A program made the position numbers and the translations under genes. A stretch of 64,000 bases of DNA. Origin: Spirodela intermedia. Taxonomy: Eukaryota; Streptophyta; Magnoliopsida; Alismatales; Araceae. A model generated the notes under the pieces. The model was not told the DNA's origin, made no database searches, and saw nothing but the letters and a program-made list of their open reading frames with translations. Positions 42,301-54,300 of the stretch are shown one piece after another (position 1 is the stretch's first letter; every line of letters begins with the position of its first letter). The stretch spans positions 5,425,501 to 5,489,500 of the forward strand of contig LR746269.1 in NCBI GenBank assembly GCA_902729315.2, given 5' to 3'.

Positions 42301-45300
42301 TGCATCTCGACAGCATGGACCTTATCAAGGATAACACAAAGGTCTTCATCAAAGAAGGCATGATAAGGTGTGTTTTTAACAAAGCTTTTTATAGAAATAA
42401 AAACTTTGGTGAGGATTCCTAAAGGTTCAAGAGTCAGGTCTCCAATACCAGCGACTGTAAGAAGTGTACCATCAGCAGTAGACACTTTTCGGTCACTGGA
42501 ACATGAGGTGTAGGTAATAAAATGATATGAAAAATTTATCATATGATCTGTTGCTCCTAAATCTATTACCCAACATTCAGTAATATCTTGGGATGGAGCT
42601 CGAAAACCAAGAGAAGAGTGGAACTCACCAATTTGATGACTTGTTGATGGTTGTGAATGTTGTGTTTCCATTGCCTTCAATTACTCTAATTCAAGGTGAA
42701 GTTTCTCTACTTCACTTGATGGAGTTGAATCAATATTTCTTGGGTCTATTTGTTCAGAGTTTTGATTGGATGAAGAATCAATCACCATGTGAGCTTGATT
42801 CACTCGATTCTCAGAATTCTGTGGTTTACCATGGAGTTTATTACATCGCTCCCTAGTATGACGGGGTTTCTTGCAATAAGTGCACCAGAGATTATCTCTA
42901 TAATCGTTTTTCTGGTTCTTCCCTTGCACAGATGATGATTGATGGTTTACAGATTCCACTGATTTAATGGTGTGTCCTAGTTTGGTTAAAAATGTTATAT
43001 TACCCGACTCTTGAGTAGACAACATTAGTTTTTGACGACTCTCTTCATTCAATACAATTGATATCACCTCATTCAGATCTAGTCTCCTTTCACGTCTTAG
43101 AATTTGATGTCTGATATGATCAAAAATAGGACTCAAACCAGCCAAAAATTGAAAAACCTACCTCATTCTATGAAATTTCGTAATATAGAAATTTCTTTGG
43201 GTTCTTCAGTCCCAAGATCAGGATAATAATCAAGCTCGTATCATATATTTTTAGGTTCTCCTGTGTACTCCATCACTGATTTCAAACCTTGAGTAATTGA
43301 TTGAGATTTTATCTCAATTTCATATATGTGTGACTCATTGTTTTTCATCGAATATTTCATGTGTACAGTTTTCATAAAGAAAAATCTCTACTGATCTGTG
43401 GAATCATTGTTCCCCAGATCCATGTCTTTATCAAAGCATCATCCTCTCACTATTTTCTAAATTGCCTTGACACTGGGTCTGGTGTAGTTTCCCCTAGATG
43501 ATGTAGCATCCCTCTACCAGTAAGAACTTCCTTAATATATTCTGACCACTAGATGAGATTATATCTAATCAACTTAAATTCCATAGGCATGGTAGGGAGT
43601 TCAATCATCAATCTTGATGATAAATGTCACCAACTGAGGTCTCTCCTCCTTTAGACATATGAATAACAACAAATCGAAATAGGAACAACTGCTTACTAAG
43701 TAGGAAAAACGTAATTCTCGTACGTTTTCAAAGGAAAACCAAGAAACGTCTTGAGAAGGGTTCAAGAACCTATATTGATCTTCCAAGTCCTCAAGAGGCT
43801 CATAGAAGCAGCATAGATCTCTTATACAGAAAGAGATAATAAGAAAGGAGCAATCATACCTGGATTAGTTCTGATACCATGTTGAATTTCCTCTAGTTTG
43901 TTTGTTTCTTGAAGAACAACAGACCTTCTCTTTGAAGGAAAAAGAACTTCTATTCACAACAAATGAGGAAAAAGAATTCAAGATGTTTTACATTGAGACA
44001 TGGGTCTGTTATTGATAAAAGATCTATGGGAGAAGGTTCTAGACACATCCCGAGACATGCAGGTGATGTTCACGTGCTTCTTTAAGTGAAGCACGTGATA
44101 CACCTCACCCCAACTGCTAACGCAGTATTTACACTGTATTTCAACAGTATCCATATTATAATGTTGTTGCGTCCTTGACTTGTGTGTTCCTATTTCCTTT
44201 AAAATGACTAGATTGAAATGTGCAGATCTATAAACCTGTCATTGCCTTGTACAGCACATAATATTATCTAATCTCATTTTTTTTTACCAGTTTTTTTAGT
44301 TTTCTTCAGTATTAGTACAAATTTCCATGTGCTATCTCTGAGAATCATGCGAATTCTGAAAATCAGGTTCAAGATAGATCTTGTACACCCAACACAGCCT
44401 CTTCTAAAGGCCAAACAACTTTTTCATGCACGCAACCTCCTGCATAGTTGTTTTCAGGATCGTACAGGTACCTGTGGATTTCCTTTTTTTTCATTGACCA
44501 TTATGGTGAATTCCGTTTCGTTTATAGTAAGCCTGCATTTCGTTGTTTCTGTTCACCTCTTGAGCTGTTTTGTTGTCTCTACTGGGATTCGAATATATGC
44601 GGTATTATTTTTGCTGATCCTGAGGCTCCATCCTCACTTGTGACTTATTTGGGTTAATTTTACATAGGCATTCTTGTTCACTGCTTTAAAGTGGGATCCT
44701 TTGTACTGCTGTTTCTATGTTGTAAGAAATCTTACCAACCTTTCCTGAGCAGAGTACTTCTTGGCAAGAGTGAGGTCATTGAATCTTAAGGGATGGCCAT
44801 CACCAAACTTGTGCATCCTTGTTGCTTCCGAATCGACCTTTGAAATAATGCTTTCATCGTGCCTAAATCCTATCCTTTAAGCAAGTTATTATACGAGTTC
44901 TAGTCTGTTGTCGTGCTACTAAAACTGCTGCATGGACGTGTACTTTCCATCAGAGATCAGGGAAGATATGATGCATGTGTTGCTCCTCCTAACATTGCAA
45001 ATCAGTGTGGGTAAGGATATTTGACGCAAACCAAACAAGGATAAACAGTCAGTAAAATTTTGTCTTGTCAATTTATAGAATAGTTTCTAGTTGTATACAA
45101 TCATCCTGGTCCCCAAAAAGGAAAAATGTTGGTTAAATCCCACAATTTCATGGGATGCTCAACCAAACTAGTAAACTGACCAACAGCCCAACCAACCTAG
45201 GAAACTGACCGACAGAAACTAATTCTTAACTATACTTTTTTCCCCACAATAATGGTGTCTGGACTGAAGCACGAGTTTCTATCAAAAGATATTTTATGTG

Positions 45301-48300
45301 AAGACTGGCTCCAATGCGTCGTGTACCATATTTCATGGCATCATTAAAAGAGTAAATAACAAGGTCAAACGAAACAGCGTAACTGGTTGTCATTTTTTTC
45401 TGGAAAGAAACTCACTAGAGGCTGTAATCTTTAGGTTGACTTGGGACAATCTTTGAGTATCATAAGAAGTGCTGGTAGTCATTTGCCATCCAAGGTATGG
45501 ATGAATTACATTTGTATGGGAGTTAGTTTTGATAGAAAAAGTCTCAATGCGAGATGACATGTTGTAGTTATGGAATTCAATGATTTGATGGGAGCTTATA
45601 TTTAATTTAGGGGATAGTGAGGGTACGTAGGAAAAAAATACATCTCAAAAAGTCAAGAAAGGATGATGTTTCTGTTGGTCTTCTTCTATTCATTGTCTGA
45701 GAGGAGAGGAGGGGATCGTACCAGAGTCACATATAAGTTTGATGGAGAAAGACATCAGCATGATCAGCAGGTGCTCTTTTCCACAGGGAGCAGTATCAAA
45801 GCAAGGGGGGGTTGGCTCGTGCTGTGGTACCTTAGGGACAACAATCGAAAAAGAAATCTTTATTGGTTCTACCTCCTCTTTTTTATGAAGAGAATGAATC
45901 TTTTTATCGAAGGATGATGTTTTAATACTTTATTCCATTCCTTTGATTCGGATTATCTTTTTGAAAAATGGAATCCGTTAATGAGTACTTGATGCTGAAA
46001 TATTAATGCAATAGCTATAAATAAAGGACCACGATCTCCTGTAAAATGCAAAAGATTTTTCAGAGTCCAAGCAAACCCACTTAATATCTTTACTCAACTA
46101 TGACCGGCCATCATGTTAGCAACTTGGGGTGGGCTTACTAAGATTCAGCAGTTATCTGCTATGCACGTGGCTACTCTAAAAAAAAATTTCAATTTATACG
46201 CATGGTTTGCAGCCACTTCATCATATAAACTCACCAAGATTGCGTGGCTACACCGTTTTGTTTTTGTTGAAATGTTTTCCTTTATTTCTCTTTTTGAAGT
46301 TAAGACAAAGTTCACCATTGTAAAGCAAACTAAAGAATTTTAATCCAAAATGCCTTTCTTTAAAACTAAAAATCGACCAAAATATTTGAGGTGAATGCAT
46401 TATTCCATGACACTCAATGAAACCAGTGATGTAATGCCAGATTGAAAATTTGCTTCTAAAAAGTATCTTGAAATCTATTCACTTGCTGTTAACTGTTCAA
46501 CCTTTTCTCTGATTTACTGGTAACAAGCTCACAACTATAGTTCAGCTCCCCACATACTTTCTATGCGTTATTTGTTATATCAAGACCAGCTCTCCTTCAG
46601 AAGTTTTTTTTTCTGCTTCCAAAAGTACGGTTCAATCTCAACCTACTCGAGTTTTTCTCATGACTCCATTCTATATGTTCTTTTTGGGCAAATAAATTTT
46701 CTATTCATCAGTGTATGATAGTTAATTTAAGAAACTTATTTAGTCTTCCTGAAAACAGAGGTTCGTGCGCAGAAGGAACACTTTATAGAGTTACCTCCAG
46801 AACTTTGTTGCTTGAAGATCATAGGATTTTCAAAAGACATTGGCAGCTCGTTATCTTTGTTGCCTTCCTTTATGCATCGTTTGGAAAGTTTACTTCTTGC
46901 TGCCCAGCTTAAAGATGTATTTTCATCATCATTCCCTGAAGGCAGTGAGATTTCAGCATATCATGTAAGTGACACCAATCTTTTATGTTTCCTCGTCAAA
47001 AAGGTAGGCATACCTGAATTGACTAATGGTTACCAATCCAAGTATAAATGTGGGAAATAATTAGTGCCGTTATGGCGGGCTCTAGGTAAGAATTATCATA
47101 AGGTATAGTGAATTTACCATGAAATTTCGTTTGCACTCTGAAACAATGAAACCAATTTTTTTTTTCTTTTAAAGACATTCGACTGTGAACAACTACATTT
47201 TTCTACTTAGAAGTGCCAAGCTACAGCTGAGGTTAATCAAGGCAAAAAAAAATATTTGCCATAAAAAGTTGTGGAGTCCGATAACTGGAATAATTGGTTC
47301 TAAATTTATTAAGCCATGGTTTTATCAAGAAAGCTCTGTGAACATGGACAACTTTCTATTGACTCTTTGATAAAGAAAGGGCATGTCGTGAGTAATTATC
47401 ATATTATGTCTTAGTCACTCTGCTTTAAGATGATGAAAATTTTACAGGTTCTGGAAGCACTAACAACTGAGAAATGCTTGGAGGGTTTTTCTCTTGAGCG
47501 ACTTGAGGTCCTTGGTGATGCTTTCCTGAAATATGCGATTGCCAGGCATGGTTTTCTTTTATATGATGCTGTAGATGAAGGCCGATTGACTAAGAAGCGG
47601 TCCACCATTGTCAGTAATTCCCATTTATATGAGTTAGCGGTTATGAAGAATTTGCAGGTATGCTTGTTGCAACACCTTATCCTCAGTTCACAGTTACCTT
47701 TTCATTTTTTGGCATTGACTACAGTGCAAGCTGCCTCTTCTAGAAGTGTCTTTTTCAGGCCTTTCTTCTATGCATAGCTGGTCTGGTTTTGGTTTGGAAA
47801 TCTTTCTCAGATTTTGGGTATGCAGAAAGGTTAATGCTCCCTTTGGTTACTTTGGTGAATCAAAAGAGTGGTTAACAAAAAATATTTCAATACTAGAATT
47901 TAGAATGCTTTAGAACTTTTCTAAAAGAACTGCAAACCATGTCTTTAAAGTATAATTGTTTGAAATTTGTTCATGAATCCATAGGTTTACATTTTAAGTT
48001 CAATTCAATGCATAATATTCATTCCCATAGTTGAGATCCAAACCTTCATTTTTGTTCTTATTTCTTTGTGTAAAAATAATTTATAACCAAAATCGTACAT
48101 TGAATATTATAATCATATATTTTGTATGTCATACATGAACATATCATTGAAGTCTATGTCAAGCCTGGTATAAATAGTTTTTAAATGAAAAGGATAACAA
48201 TAAAAAATGTACCCTACAATTGAATTCTGAATCAAGTGTTGAGAACTACAGATGTGTGCTGGCACATGGATTGCATAAAAAAAATGTAAATCTACAATGC

Positions 48301-51300
48301 CCATTCAAAGGGTGACCAAAAGCAGTCCTTGAAATTATGTGTTGGCACACATATTTTCAACATTAACTTTCCAGAAAGCCAAAAATAGAAATATAATTCA
48401 GTAAAAAATAATTTTTTTTCCAAAGGGGTTTTCCACACCCTGCTTCTTAGCTTGTGATAGGGTCCTGATCTGAAACAATTGGAAAATAGTAAAGAGCACG
48501 ATAAGAAAAGGAAATGGGTATTGAAATAGAGACCTAAAAGAGATAAAAAGAGAGTTTGTGTTCATAAGAACCCTTAGAACATAGAGTGGCTATTCGAGAC
48601 CATGGCTCTCCCTCTTTAGCTTGCCCCCAAATGGTCAATGCCCCCAACCACTCCCCTGATCACAACCCTAATACCCTATCCCTTAATTGGGAAAAATACA
48701 TAGTAATCCCTCACTAAGTCTTCATGGAAAATGGGGCTGCTGGGTCCATTTGGGCCCTTTTCTCTGTCTTGAGTACATTAGACCCACTAGGGAACTATCA
48801 GAAAACCCCAATTAGAAAGTCCAAGATTCAAGTGCTCTAGGCCTTCAAATTCTTTAGATCCTCTTCCTAGAGACAATTAGAGTTATGTTGTGACCAGTGA
48901 CACAAAGCATAGGAGAATTTGAAGAGGAAAAAGCTTTTGATATTCACATCATAGATGAACTTTATATACAAATCCCAAGACTGAAAATGGGAAACTTTCT
49001 AACTACTAAGAAACCAGTAAACTAGGAAACAAGCCAATAACTGGCAATCAGTACAACTTCTTCTCCACACCTTATTGCATCATCTGCAGTTTCAAGTATT
49101 GCTGAGAGCTTTTTATGGCATTGATTATTAGGAAACCTTCGCACCTATGGCAAAAATGAATATTGTTAAATTTTTGTTATATTTCGTAGTGATTTTCAGT
49201 TGAGACATGTCAATATAATGTTAAAAATGTTTTCTTACATGGTGATCTTGTTGAAGAAGCTTATATGACTTCCACTAGGATATGAGGGTCAACTTTCATC
49301 AAATATTGCTTGTAAATTAAAGAAGTTTCTTTATGAACTCAATTAGTCACCTCAAGCTTGGTTTGGGTGATTCGCAGAGTCAATGAAAAGTTAAATTATA
49401 GCTAAAGTAATGATGATCACCCCTCTTTTTTTAAACATTTTTCTTCAGAGGGAGTTATTACTCTATTAATTTATGTTCATGACATCATCATCACAAGAAA
49501 TGATGTAGTGGAGAAACAAAACTTGAGCCATGTTTGGCTAGAGAGTTCGATATCAAGACATTGAGACAACTCAAATATTTTTTGGGGGATTGAACCAGTT
49601 CACTCTTCTAGAGGTATTTGCATCTCCCAATGTAAATACCTGACGAATCTTTTAACGGATACATGGAAATTAACATGTAAGTCAGCTAGTACACCTGTTG
49701 ACCTAAATCACAAATAATATATGATAGAGGAAGAAATTTCTATCAACCATGAGATGTATCAACATCAGTTATTTTATGTGATGCATACTCGACCAGATAT
49801 TTCTTATGTAGTGGATACATTGAGTCACTTTATGCATCAGCCAAGAGAATCTTACTTACATGCAGCCTATCAAATACGACATTATTTGAAAGGCACATTG
49901 GGCAAAGGAGTTTCTTTTCAAATGAAGCGAGGAGACAGAGGTTGAAATGTATATATAGTAATTGTAGTTGGTATGACTCCCAATCTAGAGTGTTGACAGA
50001 AACCTCAGCACTCATGGAGAGAAAGAAAATCTTTATTGATCTGAAAATAACTATTACAAGAAGAGCGAGGTCCAGTATTTATAGCAAACCCCTAGAAAGT
50101 TATAGACATATTGACACAGATGCAGACATAAGAAATATGAGGACATATCTGTCAACATGTAAAGCATAAAAGGTTTAGTTGTTAAGTACATCTCGACAAC
50201 ACTTCCCCTCAGGCTGGTGAGTGGATGTCATCCATTCCCAACTTAGGAATAATCCTCTATAGGTGTGTACCCGAGATGCCTTTAGTAAGCATATATGTCA
50301 ATTGATTGTTTGTTGAGATGTATGACATACAAATCAAATTGGCCTCAAGCTTTTTCTTGATAAAATAATGATCAATCTCCACATGTTTGGTACAATTGTG
50401 CTGTTCTGGATTATGTACCAGATTAATTACTGACTTATTATTGCAATAAATTTTCATAGGACCAGATAGAGGGATTTGTAGCTCATCAAGTAAATTATTC
50501 ACCCATAGAAATTTGCATACTCTTTGGGCAAGTGCCCTGAGTTCAGCTTCAGTACTTGAACAAGCAACTACATTTTGTTTTTTACTTCTCTAGATAACAA
50601 GGTTGCCACCAATAAATGTGAGATAGTCAGAAGTTGATCTTCGACCAATCATTGGTCATGCATAGTCAGAATCTATAAATATTTCAACTTCTATCTTCCC
50701 ACTTGATTTAAAAAGAACTCCTTTACCAAGTGTGCCTTTCAAGTAATGTACCACTCAATAGGTTGTATGTAAAATGAGATTATTTTGGCTGATGTATAAA
50801 TCGAGTTAATATACCAACTGCATATAAGATATTTGGTCAAGTATGCATTAGATAATTTCTTCCTCTACCATATATACTTTGTGGTTCAGATCAATAGGTA
50901 TATTAGCTGATTTACACATATTTCCCTCTTTCAATCAACAAATCTGTTATGAACTTCCATTGAGAGATTAAAATGCCTCTAGAAGAGTGAGTCACTTCAA
51001 TTCCTAAAAAATATTTGAGTCATCCCAATGTCTTGATATCAGACTCTTTAGTCAAACAATTGCTTAAGTTGTGTGTTTCCATTTTATTTCTTGTGATGAT
51101 AATAGCATTAACATAAACTAATAAGAATTGAACTCCACTTGAAGAATAGCATTTAATGAATAAGGTATAATCACTATTACTTTGGTTATAATTCATTTTT
51201 TTCATTATTGCTATAAACCGTCCAAACCAAGTGTGTGGTGACTATTTTAGTCCATAAAGAGACTTCTCTAATTGCAAATAATATTGGATGAATGTTGACT

Positions 51301-54300
51301 CTCATATCTTGGTGGAAGAGTCATATAAACTTCTTTAACTAGATTACTATGTAAGAAGACATTTTTAACATCATATTGTTGAATCTCCTAACTAAAAGTT
51401 ACTACTAAAGATAGTAAAAGATGGATAGTACTCATTTTTGCCCCAAGTACAAATGTTTATTGATAATCAATGTCATATGTTTGTGTATAACTTTTAACCA
51501 TCAACTGAACTTTATATCTCTCAATTAAACCATCTGATTTATATTTCACTGTATACACCTATTTGCAACCAACTGCCTTCTTACTATGTGGTAACTCCAC
51601 TAGATCCCAAGTCTGATTTATTTCAAGAGCTCTCATTTCATTGGTCATGGCTTGTTCCCTCTCCAGGTTGAATAGAGCTTCTTAAAGAGTTTTTGGAATG
51701 GTAATAGTGTCAAAAAAGATAAGGAATGACTGATAGGATGGAGAAAGTCAGTGGTAGGATAAAAAATTGGCTACTGGGTAAAAAGGTGTTTAGTACACTC
51801 CCTTATGGGTTTTTGCAAGGCAATGGGAAGTAAATTAAAATTTATGATGGTTTTATCATCAGATGAAGGAGATGTGGATGTTTGGATATTTTCTAAGGCC
51901 AAATCAGAATCTTAGATTTTTGTTGAATTGTGAATTTCCCCCCTCCTAGAGTAGACTTTGCCAAATCTAAGTTTTTCAGAAAGTAGATTCGGGATAGAAT
52001 GAGATATTTCATGGTTGAACGGGAATGAACAAATTACTTGTGGGGGGTGAAGTTAAGGATCTACATGTTGATCAATATGATATGTAGAAAATATATGTTG
52101 ACCATCATATGAAGAATTTTCAAAATAAGATTTTGATTCATGAAATGTAACATCCATTGAAGTAAAAAAAATTGAGAAGCAGGATGGTAACATTTTTATC
52201 CTTTTTTATTATTAGCATACACATTTAAGTGATCATGGTTCTAGTTTTCCTTTGGCCTGATTGTGATTGTGAACAAAAGAAACACAGCTAAATACCTTAG
52301 GTTCTACCTTAGTTTTAATTTGGTGGTGTGGAAAATAGTTGGTTAATGAGTCTATTAGGACTATGGAAGCCTAAGGTTCTAGAAGGCAATTGGTTGATAA
52401 GGTATGCGGTTGTTAGGACAGCCTCACCCCAAAAACAAATTGGCACATAATTTTGAAATAGAATTGATTGAGTTACTTTTAAAATATGCCGATTTTTCCT
52501 TTCAGTTAAACCATTTTGTTGTGGAGTACATACAAAGGAGTATTTATGTATGATACCCTCTATTTGGAAGTATGAATTCAAACTTGCTAAAGTATTCTTT
52601 AGCATTGTTGGATTTGAATTTTTTAATACTAGTGCCAAATTAATTTTTGATCATGGCACAGAAAAATTTTAAAACTTCACACACATTGAGCTTATATTTT
52701 AAAAAGAATACATACATACATCTTGCACAATCATTAAGAAAAATGGCAAACAGTTTATTACCATGAATCACACATACCAAATGTCACTATAAATATGGAA
52801 GAAAGAAATCCCACTCCTTTCTCCTTGAGGTTGAAAAGAAGCACGAGGGTGTTTAGAGAATTCACACACATTAGACTTTTGAAACAAAGTAGGAAAAACT
52901 ATTTTCAAAGTGTTAAAAGAAGGATTTCCATCCTTTGGTGAAGTAATCGTATTTTAAGGACATCTTCTATGGGCTCTAGGTGTTGTACTTCTACTAGATA
53001 TGTTTGGCTTAGTCCTTCTAGAAGATAGAGTCCTTTGTATTCTCTAACAATTTCAATCCTCCAATGATGTACCTTATCAAATATTACAGAAATATCCTCA
53101 TTAAAAGGCACAATAAGGTGAATCTCTCACAAGTTTCTTAACAGAGATGAGGTTGATAAATAATTTGAGAACATAGAGGACATTAGTAAGAATGTTAAGG
53201 GGTTCAAGTTTAAGGTCTCTTATACTAGCAATGGTTAGAAAAGATCCATCTGCAGTAGATACCTCAGGGTTGTATTTGGTAAAAATGTGAGAAGACTTTG
53301 TCATATGGTTCATTGCTCCTAAGTTCACTACCTAATTGTTAGAAATATCTCTTGAAGAAGTTTTAATTATAAGAGAGTAATGAAATGTACCAAGCTTAAT
53401 TAATGAGTATTGTGTCACCATTGACTTCAATTTTTCTATTCAACTCAAAGTCGTTCTATATCATCTAGCTGAGATGAAGAAGAATGTCGATTTTTTTATG
53501 AATCTGATGGCTGATTGGTAGGTAATCCTACTGCCAAATGTGCTTGACTTCCATATTTTTCAATATTGCAACTTTGTGGTATACCATGCAACTTATAACA
53601 TTTATCTCCATTATGATGTGATTTTCTGTAGTATGCACACCATAGGTTATCACGAAAACTAATTTTCTGATTTCTTCCTTGACCAAGCTAAGGATATTTA
53701 GCTTGATTTTTGGCTTTCTTCATAGTTTCTCCATATGTAATCATAAAATCAGCATTGTCAACTTCAGGCACTGATGACATCAATTTTCAACAACTTTTCT
53801 CATTCAAAACAATTAAAATAGCTTCATCTAGACCAGATTTCTTCTCACGACTCATAATCTGTTGTATGACCTGATAAAAAACAGAACTGAGTCTTGCCAG
53901 AAATTTAAACACTCTTCTTTGATCTATAAAATTCTATAGAACGTCAATTTCCACATGTTTTAATGTGTCAAGATTGAGGTAATAGTCAATTGTTGCCATT
54001 AACCTTTCAATTCTCCTGTATATTCCATCACAGATTTATTTCTTGTATAATAGACATGGATTTTGTCTCAAGTTCATACATATGAGCCTCATTTTTTTTT
54101 GTGGGAATTTTGTGTGAACTGTTACCCACGATTCTTTAATTGTAGATAAGAAAACATCTCAGCTAATTTAGGAAATCATTGTTCCCTAGAACTAGGTCCT
54201 GATTAATGTATTCTCTCCATCTACGAAATTCACAGAACAAGGAATTTGGTTTCCTCTCTATTAGATGATTAAACATTCATCTACTAGTCAAACCTTCTCA

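Larger units (their letters stand above)
37586..42315 (-). mobile_element. Copia retrotransposon C nested in A
   Basis: A 4.7 kb element with LTRs at 37586-37815 and 42088-42315. Its primer binding site is decayed (TGGTATATGAGCC on minus, 42075-42087), and GAGGGGGAG lies beside the left LTR. Flanking pentamers TGAAC (37581-37585) and TGGAC (42316-42320) agree at four of five bases. Domain order on minus is gag (about 41990 to 41000), protease (40953 to 40850), GAG-pre-integrase and integrase (about 40650 to 39870), linker (39847 to 39488), reverse transcriptase (39240 to 38467) and RNase H (38294 to 37823). The catalytic box reads LLVYVDN instead of YVDD. Across the insertion, element A reads DKV then [14 protein letters not shown]. 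Confidence 0.85.
29523..44146 (-). mobile_element. Copia retrotransposon A, host of two nested elements, in DCL4 intron 16
   Basis: The element lies antisense to DCL4. It has LTRs at 29523-29796 and 43880-44146, a GTATC target duplication, a primer binding site (TGGTATCAGAAC on minus, 43868-43879) and a polypurine tract beside the left LTR. Subtracting nested elements B and C with their duplications leaves about 5.0 kb, a normal copia length. Internal order on minus is gag (43870 to 42681), protease (42680 to 42321), GAG-pre-integrase and integrase (37580 to 36640), linker (36573 to 36340), reverse transcriptase (31436 to 30392) and RNase H (30391 to 29852). About twenty mismatches plus indels separate the LTRs by eye, so the insertion is not recent. 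Frame breaks make it non-autonomous. Confidence 0.9.

Noticed and set aside
42201-42680. Minus-strand 159-codon frame as one protein
   Set aside because: Its right part is copia A protease, and its left part runs into the LTR of element C.
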